From CAYILR01 sp964364175 (GTDB lineage Bacteria; Bdellovibrionota; UBA1018), in the NCBI GenBank assembly GCA_964364175.1, contig CAYILR010000025.1, positions 1-58,862 of the forward strand: DNA of 58,862 nucleotides, read 5' to 3'. Position 1 is the stretch's first letter, and every line of letters starts with the position of its first letter. Positions 24,579 to 32,828 of the stretch are shown in pieces. The notes below the pieces were generated by a model. That model worked only from the letters and a program-made list of their open reading frames with translations. It did no database searches and was not told where the DNA came from. A program made the translations under genes and the position numbers.

Positions 24579-25423
24579 CGCTTTCTACACTCGAGGCCGG
24601 ACATTGTTTTCATCCGGGCAAGGTTGTTCTCCCCAGTGCGAGCCTGAAACCGATTCGTTTTCCCTCGAGCGTGGCTGTCATCGATCATCCCACGCAGGGG
24701 ATCGTTCTTTTTGACACGGGATACTCTCAAAAATTCCACGAGGAAACCCGCCATTTTCCCAATCGATTTTACGCACTGATTACTCCGGTGACGATTGACC
24801 CAGAGCAAACGGCTGCGCGACAACTTGCAAAGCTAGGAGTTCGCCCTCAGGATGTCAGCACCGTGGTGCTCTCTCATTTTCACGCCGATCATGTGGCAGG
24901 TGCTTCTGATTTTCCGAAAGCAAAATATATTTATCTGGCCCAGGGTTACGATGTGCTCAAAAATCTCGGCGATTTCGGAGCACTCAAAGCTGGTTTTCTG
25001 CGCGGGCTGCTACCTTCTGATTTTGAATCGCGCTCTCAGCCTTTGGAGAGCGGTTCCTTTCGTAAAGTCAGTTTGCCCTACCCGGAATTTCAACAAGGCT
25101 GGGACCTCATGGGTGACGAAACCGTGATTGCCGTCGAGCTGCCGGGGCACGCTGTAGGGCATATCGGACTCCTGGTTCGATCCGATCGAGGTGAATTTCT
25201 TTTGGCAGGGGATGCCTGCTGGCTCGACAAATCCTATCAAAATGAAGAAACTCCGTCTGCTCTGGCTCAAGTCATTTTCTCGGATCGAAAGGCTTATCGC
25301 TCCACGCTGAAAAAAATCTCGTCTCTGTCCCGATCCCATCCGGATCTAAAAATCATTCCGTGTCATTGCGAAAAATCCCTGGAGCTGCTCCCTAAAACTC
25401 ACGAGGTGCTCAAACGTGGGTAG
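24566..25423 (+). CDS. MBL-fold metallo-hydrolase
   Basis: About 285 residues from the ATG at 24566; an in-frame ATG at 24551 is equally possible, and both lie inside the 3' end of the SDR gene. The dinuclear metal site is VVLSHFHADHVAGA (HxHxDH). Further ligands are in ELPGHAVGHIGLLV, LLAGDACW (bridging Asp) and IIPCHCE. The layout is like AHL-lactonase or glyoxalase II relatives, which open lactones or cleave thioesters. In this cluster it might release a thioester or hydrolyse a lactone intermediate. No signal peptide, so cytosolic. Its 3' end overlaps the next gene by eight bases. Confidence 0.88.
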   Translation: MATVTLSTLEAGHCFHPGKVVLPSASLKPIRFPSSVAVIDHPTQGIVLFDTGYSQKFHEETRHFPNRFYALITPVTIDPEQTAARQLAKLGVRPQDVSTVVLSHFHADHVAGASDFPKAKYIYLAQGYDVLKNLGDFGALKAGFLRGLLPSDFESRSQPLESGSFRKVSLPYPEFQQGWDLMGDETVIAVELPGHAVGHIGLLVRSDRGEFLLAGDACWLDKSYQNEETPSALAQVIFSDRKAYRSTLKKISSLSRSHPDLKIIPCHCEKSLELLPKTHEVLKRG

Positions 25424-26729
25424 AATTTTATCGATTCTTTATTACTACGTTCGGACTCGGTTCTTCAGGCGATTTGCGTCCCGAGCCCAGCTCGAGGCAT
25501 GGCAGGAAAAGCAAGTTCGGCGATTTCTGCGAAAAATCCTCCCGAAGTCCCCCTACTATCGCCGTCGTTTTTTCAATCTGCCGATTTCAGATTGGCGTAA
25601 ACTCACCCCCATCGAAAAATCCGACATGATGGAAAATTTCAGCGAACTCAACACAGCAGCCTTGCTCAAAGAAGAGTGCCTGAGCGTCGCGATCCAGTCC
25701 GAGGAGACTCGCGATTTCTCGCCCACCCTTCAAGGATACACCGTCGGTCTTTCGTCAGGCACTTCGGGGCACCGAGGTTTGTTTCTTGTCAGCTCCAACG
25801 AGCGATGGATGCACGCGGGCACGATGCTGGCCAAGGTTTTGCCGGGCTCTCTGTTGCAACCCCAACGAATCGCATTCTTCTTGAGAGCCAATAGCAATCT
25901 CTACACCGCCTCCAAAAGTCGCCATCTTCAGTTTGAGTTCTTCGATATGCTCGCTCCGATGGATTCACACCTGGCCCAGCTCCAAAGCTATCAGCCCACC
26001 TTGATCTTCGCGCCACCTTCTCTTTTGCGACAGTTGGCTGATCGCCAAATTCAAGGCAAACTGAACCTCACTCCTCTGAAAGTGGTATCCGTGGCAGAAA
26101 CTCTGGATCCGCTGGATGAGCAAATCATCCAAGAGGCCTTCCATCAAAAAGTACATCAAGTTTATCAATGCACGGAAGGATTTTTGGGAATCACTTGTTC
26201 GCACGGAAAACTCCATCTCAACGAGGACTGCGTTCATATCGAAAAAGACTACCTGGAGCGTGAAGCGGGTAAATTCGTACCAATCATCACTGATTTTTCC
26301 CGCACCACGCAGCCCATCATTCGCTACCGCCTCAACGACATCCTGACCGAGTCCAAGGAACCGTGCGTATGCGGATCGCCTCTCCAGGCCATCGACACGA
26401 TCGAAGGACGCTGTGACGACATGATTGATTTTGAATCCTTGGACGGTACTGGAACTCGAAAAATATTCCCGGATTTCATCAGACGATGCGTGCTTTTTGC
26501 ATCTGATCAGATTCAGGAGTATCGAATCCGGCAATTCAATTCAGGGACATTAGAAATCGCGCTTCAAGCGTCCACAGGTGACCTGTCCGAGATCCAAGCA
26601 CAGATTCAATCTGAATTTAATAAATTGGCCACTCAGTTGAAATGCCATCCTCCCAAAATTTCATTTCGCGACTCATTTGAAACTCTGGGCCTCAAAAAAT
26701 TAAGGCGTGTGGAGAGAGTTCATGAGTGA
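25416..26729 (+). CDS. F390-synthetase-like adenylate-forming enzyme
   Basis: A 437-residue ANL-superfamily member resembling the TIGR02304 / PaaK / coenzyme F390 synthetase branch. The AMP-binding loop is VGLSSGTSGHRGLFLVS. QVYQCTEGFLGITC corresponds to the motif A5 region, IIRYRLNDIL to the ribose-binding region. A C-terminal domain has PCVCGSPLQAIDTIEGRCDDMI and ends with GLKKLRRVERVHE (terminal Lys-Arg loop). These enzymes adenylate a carboxylate and often pass it to a thiol. The first 60 residues are basic. Substrate unknown; within the cluster it probably activates the fatty or aryl acid, or makes a beta-lactone as OleC does (speculative). It overlaps both neighbouring genes. Confidence 0.85.
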   Translation: MGRILSILYYYVRTRFFRRFASRAQLEAWQEKQVRRFLRKILPKSPYYRRRFFNLPISDWRKLTPIEKSDMMENFSELNTAALLKEECLSVAIQSEETRDFSPTLQGYTVGLSSGTSGHRGLFLVSSNERWMHAGTMLAKVLPGSLLQPQRIAFFLRANSNLYTASKSRHLQFEFFDMLAPMDSHLAQLQSYQPTLIFAPPSLLRQLADRQIQGKLNLTPLKVVSVAETLDPLDEQIIQEAFHQKVHQVYQCTEGFLGITCSHGKLHLNEDCVHIEKDYLEREAGKFVPIITDFSRTTQPIIRYRLNDILTESKEPCVCGSPLQAIDTIEGRCDDMIDFESLDGTGTRKIFPDFIRRCVLFASDQIQEYRIRQFNSGTLEIALQASTGDLSEIQAQIQSEFNKLATQLKCHPPKISFRDSFETLGLKKLRRVERVHE

Positions 26730-27786
26730 ATCAGGGAAATTCAAAACGGACAGTGCCTTCACGCAGGAACTCAAACACGAGGTCCGTCAGATTTTCGAAA
26801 ACGATCCTCACGGGAGATATGCGAATTTCTCCGTTTTCGCCAAGGCAATCGCATTGCTGACAGCCATGTTCGCGCTCTACATTCTGCTAGTTTTCTTTTC
26901 ACCCTCTTCTTTCATCGTCAACGGGGTTTTACTGCTTGCCCTTTCCGTGGTCACAGTCCTAGTTGGATTCAACGTTATGCACGAAGGAGCTCATGGCAGC
27001 TTCTCCAAAAAACAATGGATCAATCAGATTTTCGCAACCGCCTTTGATCTCTTCGGAGTCAGCTCGGATCTCTACAAAATCAAGCATGTCTATTTTCACC
27101 ATACTTTCACCAATATCTATGGCTATGACGGCGATGTGAGCGAAGCACCCATGCTCCGAATGACTCCACAGCAACGCATCCGAGGTATCCACCGTTGGCA
27201 GGCTTTTTTTGCCCCAGTTTTGTATGGAATGGTAACTATGGCCTGGTATTTCGGAGACCTTTTCAGAATGCGCCTGCAGAAAGTCGGGACACAGAAATTC
27301 TCAAAACCCAGCGTCGCCACTCAGCTCAAAATCGTGCTCTTCAAGGCGATCCATTTGAGTTTGGCGATTCTCATTCCTTGCTACTTTCATTCGTTTCAAA
27401 CGGTGATCTCGGCATTTTTGATTTATCATTTTGTCACCGGTCTGATGGTCACTCTGGTTTTTCAGGCGGCGCATGTAGTCCAGAAAACCACTTCGATGAA
27501 CTCCATCCCCGATCAGGATTGGCACCTCCATCAAATTGCAACGACTGCTGATTTTGCGACAGAATCTCGCATGGCTTGCTGGCTATTAGGTGGCCTGAAT
27601 TTTCAAACGATTCATCATCTTTTTCCCAACGTGAGCTATCGACATTTCCCAGCGATTCAAAAAATCCTGCTCCGACTCGCTCAGAAACATCGGGTTGAAT
27701 ACCTCTGCTATCCGAGTTTCTCGGGTGCGATTACATCTCACTTCAAAGAACTCCATCAATTGGGACAATCGGAGGTAATTTCATGA
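26722..27786 (+). CDS. Membrane fatty acid desaturase
   Basis: About 354 residues from the ATG at 26722, preceded by GGAGAG; a GTG at 26707 is less likely. Three His boxes bind the di-iron centre: HEGAHG, HVYFHHTFTN and FQTIHHLFP. The last has Gln-x2-HH, as in front-end / acyl-lipid desaturases. Four hydrophobic segments lie near residues 45-65, 70-95, 165-185 and 210-240. It introduces a double bond into an acyl chain at the inner membrane, using O2 and an electron donor. No cytochrome b5 domain is fused. Its position inside the acyl cluster implies tailoring of the product or of its fatty acid precursor. Its TGA overlaps the next ATG. Confidence 0.9.
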   Translation: MSESGKFKTDSAFTQELKHEVRQIFENDPHGRYANFSVFAKAIALLTAMFALYILLVFFSPSSFIVNGVLLLALSVVTVLVGFNVMHEGAHGSFSKKQWINQIFATAFDLFGVSSDLYKIKHVYFHHTFTNIYGYDGDVSEAPMLRMTPQQRIRGIHRWQAFFAPVLYGMVTMAWYFGDLFRMRLQKVGTQKFSKPSVATQLKIVLFKAIHLSLAILIPCYFHSFQTVISAFLIYHFVTGLMVTLVFQAAHVVQKTTSMNSIPDQDWHLHQIATTADFATESRMACWLLGGLNFQTIHHLFPNVSYRHFPAIQKILLRLAQKHRVEYLCYPSFSGAITSHFKELHQLGQSEVIS

Positions 27787-28772
27787 GTCACTCGATTCAA
27801 CTCAGGTCTTTCGAGGACCGTGATTGCCAAGGATTCCTGGATTTGATGAATCAGGTCTCAGCTCCGGGTGTTTTCTCCTATGTCGAGGACCTATCCCCTC
27901 ACCCTGAGCGCTTTCATTCGATCCAAGGCGCAAATGCAAAATCATTTGTGGCCCTCGCTGATCAGCGGGTCGTCGGATCCATTGGATACTACACACAAGA
28001 TGTTTATACAAAATCCGGGACTCAAAAATTGGCCTTCGTACAGGAGCTCCGCATCCATCCAGATTTCAGAGGCAAGGGCCTGAGCGAAGGATTGGGAAGA
28101 AAACTTGTTGAACAAATTAAAGCCCATCATCCTGAGGCTGTTTGCGTCGGAGTCGTCGAGAGAAAAAATCAAGCAGTTCTCTCCGGAGTTTACCCTCGAT
28201 GGAAGAAGGCTGGGCTTCTCGATTTCAAGCCCGTGCTGCCTTTTACCGTTTTCATGCTTCCGGCAGGATTCTGGAACCGAGGACTCCCGAAGGAGCTCTC
28301 ATTTCAAGCGGTGCCTGACACTCAATTCGAGAACTACTGGAAAAACAGAACCCAGGCAGTCCATCAGCAATCCTTGCGCTCTACGACGAAGATCAATCGG
28401 CCCCACTCCAAATACCAACTCTATCAATCCACGGATGGGAAATCCGGCTATGGACTTTGGGATCAGACCGAATTGAGAAGTTATCGCCTTCAGCTCCTAC
28501 GCTCCAAAAAAATCCCGATCCGCTATCTCCACGATTTGTGGGCCTTGGACCCATCCACTCAGAACTACAAACAATTGATTCGAGATGGACTGAAAAAATG
28601 CCGAGCTTCCGGAGGAAAAATCCTCTGCATCGCTGCACAAGACGCGAGCCCACTTTTCGAAGCACTTCAATCTTTTGTCCATTTCAAAACTGAAATGTAT
28701 CTGGTGAAAGACCATTTTTCACCTGACTTGCCCTTGGGAGACTCTGTATTTTTGGAGGCCGCACTCGGATAA
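27783..28772 (+). CDS. GNAT-family N-acyltransferase, two-part
   Basis: A 329-residue protein. The first half (to about 155) is a GNAT domain with motif A LAFVQELRIHPDFRGKGLSEGLGRKL (acyl-CoA-binding RGKGLSEG; written here in two parts, 'FVQELRIHPDF' and 'RGKGLSEGLGRKL') and motif B AVLSGVYPRWKKAGL. The second half (about 190-329) looks like a degenerate second GNAT-like domain, with WALDPSTQNYKQLIRDGLKKC. Members transfer acetyl or longer acyl groups to amines. In this cluster it may N-acylate the product or precursor. The start is coupled to the desaturase by ATGA, and four bases separate it from the last gene. Confidence 0.82.
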   Translation: MSHSIQLRSFEDRDCQGFLDLMNQVSAPGVFSYVEDLSPHPERFHSIQGANAKSFVALADQRVVGSIGYYTQDVYTKSGTQKLAFVQELRIHPDFRGKGLSEGLGRKLVEQIKAHHPEAVCVGVVERKNQAVLSGVYPRWKKAGLLDFKPVLPFTVFMLPAGFWNRGLPKELSFQAVPDTQFENYWKNRTQAVHQQSLRSTTKINRPHSKYQLYQSTDGKSGYGLWDQTELRSYRLQLLRSKKIPIRYLHDLWALDPSTQNYKQLIRDGLKKCRASGGKILCIAAQDASPLFEALQSFVHFKTEMYLVKDHFSPDLPLGDSVFLEAALG

Positions 28773-28776
28773 ATCG

Positions 28777-30087
28777 ATGTCAAAAGAACTCGTCGTCAAA
28801 TTATTCACAACCGATTACCTAACGCTAATCGCGCCGGTGCTCTTGATGTCCGCCTTGGTGGAGTACTTCGTGTTCAGAAAAAGCAAGATACACAGCTTTA
28901 ATGAATCCATAGCAAACACCTACCTAGGTATCATGAATCAAATCGTCTTCCTGATTTGCAGGACAACTCAGTACTTCATCTATTTCCTGATTTATAAAAA
29001 CTGGGCGATCCTGGATCTCTACAGTCTCAGCGCCATTGGTTTCGCCATAACTACGATATTTGCTTTGTTTTTTTGGGATTTTTTGCACTACTGGGCTCAC
29101 CGCGTGGGACACGTCACAAAGATCGGATGGGCTTTTCATTCTCCCCACCATCAAAGCAATGAATTCAATCTCACCATCGCGTTCAGGAACGGCATGATGC
29201 AGCAGATTTTTGAATTCTCTTTTTACATCCCTCTCGCAATCTTGGGCATTCCCCCAGAAGTTTATATTTGCATCTCCGGGTTCAGTCTTTTCATCCAATT
29301 CATTTCCCATGCCCACTGGTTTCCGAATCTGGGACCTCTCGAAAAACTCTTCAACGTTCCGAGACACCACATCGTCCATCACGCTTCGAATCCTTGCTAC
29401 TTGGACAAGAATTTTTCGGGCGGATTCATTATTTGGGACAAGCTATTCGGAACTTACAAAGAGCTCGACCCCAATGTCCCACCGATTTTTGGCACCACGA
29501 TCCCCTACCACGGCTATGGGCCTCTCGAGAGCAATCTTCACGAATTTAAAATCCTCTTGGGCTTGCAGAACACAAAACCAGAACGAGCTTTTCACAGCCT
29601 CTTTTCGGATCGTGTTTTTTCGAAAGCTCATATTCTCACCCACTTTTCTGTATTGCTTTTCCTCGTGGTGAAAAGCGGCCTGGTCCTGGGCGGAGCTCAG
29701 AAAATCGATTTTAGCCTGCGAATCATCCTCTCGATCTTCACCGTGTTTTGTATGTCTCTGCTAGGAAAAGCTTTGAGCGGAAAAGGATCGAGGCTTCTGG
29801 AATTTCTCCGATTGCTGAGCACCTCTGTAGTATTTCTATTTTTAATTCAAAAAAACACCCAGCCTGCTGCCGGGCTGATCAGCGTAGTTTTCGCCTATTA
29901 TCTCATTTTTCACTTAGTGCAGGTCTACTCGTACCTGAGTGCTTCGATAGTTTCGATATGGGCAGCCTTGCGAGCTGGCCAAACACCAAATAATACACCC
30001 GTGACCAACGAAATCGAAAACGCGGGCAGCAGGATCCAAAGCGGCGCGCGCATATTGAATCGCGGAACCAGCCAGCTGACCAAATAA
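28777..30087 (+). CDS. Sterol desaturase / fatty acid hydroxylase superfamily protein
   Basis: A 436-residue membrane di-iron enzyme. His motifs are DFLHYWAHRVGH, FHSPHHQSNEFN, SHAHWFPN and RHHIVHHASNPCYLDKNFSG; FIIWDKLFGTYKE is the family's closing motif. Hydrophobic segments lie near 10-30, 45-70, 80-105 and 140-165, with four more in a C-terminal extension (about 295-395). It hydroxylates or desaturates a lipid chain, or cleaves an ether bond as in alkylglycerol monooxygenase, which this length and layout also resemble. The last 54 codons (29925-30087) are antisense to the 3' end of the MacB permease gene, so the C-terminal tail may be read-through sequence. Confidence 0.85.
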   Translation: MSKELVVKLFTTDYLTLIAPVLLMSALVEYFVFRKSKIHSFNESIANTYLGIMNQIVFLICRTTQYFIYFLIYKNWAILDLYSLSAIGFAITTIFALFFWDFLHYWAHRVGHVTKIGWAFHSPHHQSNEFNLTIAFRNGMMQQIFEFSFYIPLAILGIPPEVYICISGFSLFIQFISHAHWFPNLGPLEKLFNVPRHHIVHHASNPCYLDKNFSGGFIIWDKLFGTYKELDPNVPPIFGTTIPYHGYGPLESNLHEFKILLGLQNTKPERAFHSLFSDRVFSKAHILTHFSVLLFLVVKSGLVLGGAQKIDFSLRIILSIFTVFCMSLLGKALSGKGSRLLEFLRLLSTSVVFLFLIQKNTQPAAGLISVVFAYYLIFHLVQVYSYLSASIVSIWAALRAGQTPNNTPVTNEIENAGSRIQSGARILNRGTSQLTK

Positions 30088-31133
30088 GTAAAAAACGTCG
30101 AGCCCAAAAGACCCGTGAGCCCACCGATGAACGAAAGCACAACGGCCTCGGTGAGAAACTGATTCAAAATGTCTTTTCTCCGGGCGCCCACAGCACGTCT
30201 GATCCCAATCTCCCGGGTTCTCTCCGTGACACTCACCAACATGATATTCATGATCCCAATGCCCCCCACCAACATGGAGATCATCGCTATGCCCGCCAAA
30301 ACATAGGTCAGCATTCCCAAAATAGTATTCATGGTTTGTAGAATCGCACCTTGGGTCATGATCGTGAAATCCTCTTGCCCGTTGTGCCTCGAAATCAGTA
30401 TTTCTTTGATTTCTATGACCGCATCATCCACTGCAACTTTGGAGCGTGCCTTGGCGCGAATCCCAAATAGCCGATCGTCATTGAATATCCTCATTGCGGA
30501 TCGGGTCGGTACAATCACCAACTCATCCAAATTCATCCCAAGCTTTTCTCCGGTCAGCTGAAGAACGGCAATGACCTTGTGATCACTCTCATTGACTTTA
30601 ACCGACTTGCCTAAAGCGGATTCTCCCCCAAAAAGCTCGCGGGCCACTTTGTGACCGATGATCGCCACTCTTCTGCCTGTCTCGGACTCTTCCCTGGAAA
30701 TAAACTGTCCTTGTTGCAAATCTAAATTGAAAATCTCAATGAACTGCTCGTTGCATCCCATGACATTGATATTCATCGTCCGGTCAAAGGACTTCACCGT
30801 ACCGGCACCGAACATCAAACTCGAAACGGCCTGCAAATTCACCGCCTGTTTTTCGAGCGCATCCACATCTCCCAAGGTCAATTTGCGCTTGGTCGCAAGC
30901 ATAGGAGGGCCCAGGCCACCTTTGGAATCGGTTTTCCCGGGCTGAATCGTGATAAAGTTGGTTCCCAGCCCCTCGAACTCTCCTGTGATGTAGTTCTTGG
31001 CGCCATTTCCGATCGAAACCAAAAGAACCACGGCACCCACGCCAATGATCATCCCCAGCATTGTCAAACCGCTGCGCAGCTTGTTGACGATCAGATTTTC
31101 GATCGCTAGGCGAATGATCTCTAGGCTAGACAT
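29925..31133 (-). CDS. MacB-type ABC transporter permease
   Basis: A 402-residue permease with the MacB/FtsX layout. The first transmembrane helix is in NKLRSGLTMLGMIIGVGAVVLLVSIGNG; a large periplasmic domain spans about 45-270. Three C-terminal helices follow (AGIAMISMLVGGIGIMNIMLVSV, then FIGGLTGLLGSTFFTYLV, and WILLPAFSISLVTGVLFGVWP). TERTREIGIRRAVGA is the ATPase-coupling loop, and the protein ends with the canonical PARKAAHIETIEALRYE, so its 3' end is genuine. With the partner ATPase, adaptor and TolC it forms a tripartite pump for peptides, lipids or small molecules. The ATPase is a separate gene, unlike fused E. coli MacB. Confidence 0.92.
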   Translation of the reverse strand: MSSLEIIRLAIENLIVNKLRSGLTMLGMIIGVGAVVLLVSIGNGAKNYITGEFEGLGTNFITIQPGKTDSKGGLGPPMLATKRKLTLGDVDALEKQAVNLQAVSSLMFGAGTVKSFDRTMNINVMGCNEQFIEIFNLDLQQGQFISREESETGRRVAIIGHKVARELFGGESALGKSVKVNESDHKVIAVLQLTGEKLGMNLDELVIVPTRSAMRIFNDDRLFGIRAKARSKVAVDDAVIEIKEILISRHNGQEDFTIMTQGAILQTMNTILGMLTYVLAGIAMISMLVGGIGIMNIMLVSVTERTREIGIRRAVGARRKDILNQFLTEAVVLSFIGGLTGLLGSTFFTYLVSWLVPRFNMRAPLWILLPAFSISLVTGVLFGVWPARKAAHIETIEALRYE

Positions 31134-31821
31134 TTCGGTCTGACACTACCTTTCCGTCTGCCAGCGAAATAATCCGCTTTGCTCGAGCAGCTACGAGTGG
31201 ATCATGGGTGACGATGATCAAAGTCACGCCTTGAGCATGAAGGTCCTCAAAGAGTTTCAAAATATCCTGTCCTGATTTCGAATCCAGGTTTCCAGTGGGC
31301 TCGTCCGCCAAGATCAATCGAGGTTGAGTCACCAAGGCGCGAGCGATCGCTACCCTCTGTCTCTGTCCTCCAGACAGCTCATTGGGTCGGTGCTGCGCCC
31401 GATTTGCCAGTCCCACGCGATCCAGCGCCTTCAGCGCGGACTGAGACGCCTTTTCGCTCGAGTAACCTCCCTCATAGCGCGCTGAATAGAGCAGCGGCAT
31501 TTCCACATTTCGTTTCGCGGTCGCACGCGGAATCAAATTGAAACTTTGGAAAACAAATCCTATTTTTTGATTCCTAATCTGTGCACTCTCGTCATCCGAT
31601 AGAGTTTCCACGGGGCGGCTGTCCAAAATATATTGGCCGGCATCGGGTTGATCCAATATCCCCAGAATGTTCATCAAGGTGGATTTTCCACAACCCGATG
31701 TACCTGTGATGGACACAAATTCGCCCTCTTGAATCGTAAAACCAACGCCATCCAGTGCTTTGATTTCTTCTCCACCCATCCAAAAACATTTGCTGATGTT
31801 TTTGAGTTCGATCAGGGCCAT
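31126..31821 (-). CDS. MacB/LolD-type ABC transporter ATPase
   Basis: A 231-residue ATPase: Walker A GTSGCGKST, Q-loop IGFVFQSFNL, signature LSGGQRQRVAIARAL, Walker B LILADEPTGNLD, H-loop LIIVTHD. The closest groups are MacB and LolD; pairing with a MacB-type permease and a MacA-type adaptor selects MacB. Its start lies inside the 3' end of the adaptor gene with GGAAGAG five bases upstream; its end overlaps the permease start by eight bases. It powers the transport cycle by coupling ATP hydrolysis to permease motion on the cytosolic face. Confidence 0.93.
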   Translation of the reverse strand: MALIELKNISKCFWMGGEEIKALDGVGFTIQEGEFVSITGTSGCGKSTLMNILGILDQPDAGQYILDSRPVETLSDDESAQIRNQKIGFVFQSFNLIPRATAKRNVEMPLLYSARYEGGYSSEKASQSALKALDRVGLANRAQHRPNELSGGQRQRVAIARALVTQPRLILADEPTGNLDSKSGQDILKLFEDLHAQGVTLIIVTHDPLVAARAKRIISLADGKVVSDRNV

Positions 31822-32828
31822 TTCAACTCTTCCAAAGCTACTTTGAGATCATCCTTGAGCACAAAATCTTCGGCGGGCAGAACCACCCAGTCCCCCGGAT
31901 TGATCCCAGAAATAATTTCTGTCCTCTCGTAATTTCCGATTCCTGTTTGAACTCGGACTTTTCGAGTTCGACCGCCTTGAACTGTGTAAACGGAACGCTC
32001 CGCTCGGACACCCACCAGAGAGCGAGAAGGAATCGTCAACACATTCGCCTTGGAATCGGTCACGATTTCAATGTCTGCGGAAGCACCCACGGGCAAAAGC
32101 TCATTCGTTTTTTCTACTTTCAGCTCAATTCGTGACGTTCGATCCTGTTCCTTGGTGCTGCTGATGAACTGCACCACTCGAGATACAGTCGCATCAAAAG
32201 GTTGAGGCCGGACTGCATTGACTTTGATTTTGGCGCGACAACCCACTTTGACTTTGGCCAGGTCGACTTCGTCAATTTCCCCAGTGATGTAACGTGGCTT
32301 GAGATCCACCAGGCGAATCTGAGTTTGTTTCGCCGTGTTCGAGGAAGGCGCTCCCGCCAATTCCCCTACTTCCAAATTGAGCTCGGTGACCATTCCATCA
32401 AAAGCCGCACGAATCATGCTTTTCTCATAATTCGCTCGAGCGACTTCGAGCCCGCGCTTGCTGGAATCTAAAACAGATTTTGAGGCCAAACCTTCTTTGA
32501 AGAGTTCCTGTGATCTTTTCCACTCGGACTCGGTCTCGTCAAAAACGCTTCGAAGATCCGCATTATCCAAATGCGCTAGAATTTGTCCCTGCCTCACCCG
32601 ATCTCCCACTCGAACCGAAACCTCAGCCACGCGGCCGGTGCTGGTGAATGCCATGGGAACGTTTTTTTCGGCTTCCACGGTTCCAGTGCTGATCGTGGTC
32701 ACCGTTGACTCGACTGAGGACTGTGCGGCTTTGACGGCCTTGACCGTGTATGTTTTTGAACACGCGCCCGCGCCAAAAACAGAAACAACTGCGATCACGG
32801 CGTACATGGTTTTTTGCTGATTCATCAT
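31812..32828 (-). CDS. MacA-like periplasmic adaptor lipoprotein
   Basis: About 338 residues. The start ATG at 32828 overlaps the TGA of the TolC gene, with AGGGG seven bases upstream. A lipobox-like signal (VFGAGACSK) suggests lipid anchoring in the inner membrane. The barrel-sandwich lipoyl halves are FTSTGRVAEVSVRVGDRVRQGQILAHLDNADL and DGMVTELNLEVGELAG (the first given as two parts, 'STGRVAEVSVRVGDRV' and 'QGQILAHLDNADL'), flanking a short helical hairpin (about 80-125). A beta-barrel and membrane-proximal domain follow. It bridges the MacB pump to TolC in the periplasm. Confidence 0.9.
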   Translation of the reverse strand: MMNQQKTMYAVIAVVSVFGAGACSKTYTVKAVKAAQSSVESTVTTISTGTVEAEKNVPMAFTSTGRVAEVSVRVGDRVRQGQILAHLDNADLRSVFDETESEWKRSQELFKEGLASKSVLDSSKRGLEVARANYEKSMIRAAFDGMVTELNLEVGELAGAPSSNTAKQTQIRLVDLKPRYITGEIDEVDLAKVKVGCRAKIKVNAVRPQPFDATVSRVVQFISSTKEQDRTSRIELKVEKTNELLPVGASADIEIVTDSKANVLTIPSRSLVGVRAERSVYTVQGGRTRKVRVQTGIGNYERTEIISGINPGDWVVLPAEDFVLKDDLKVALEELKWP

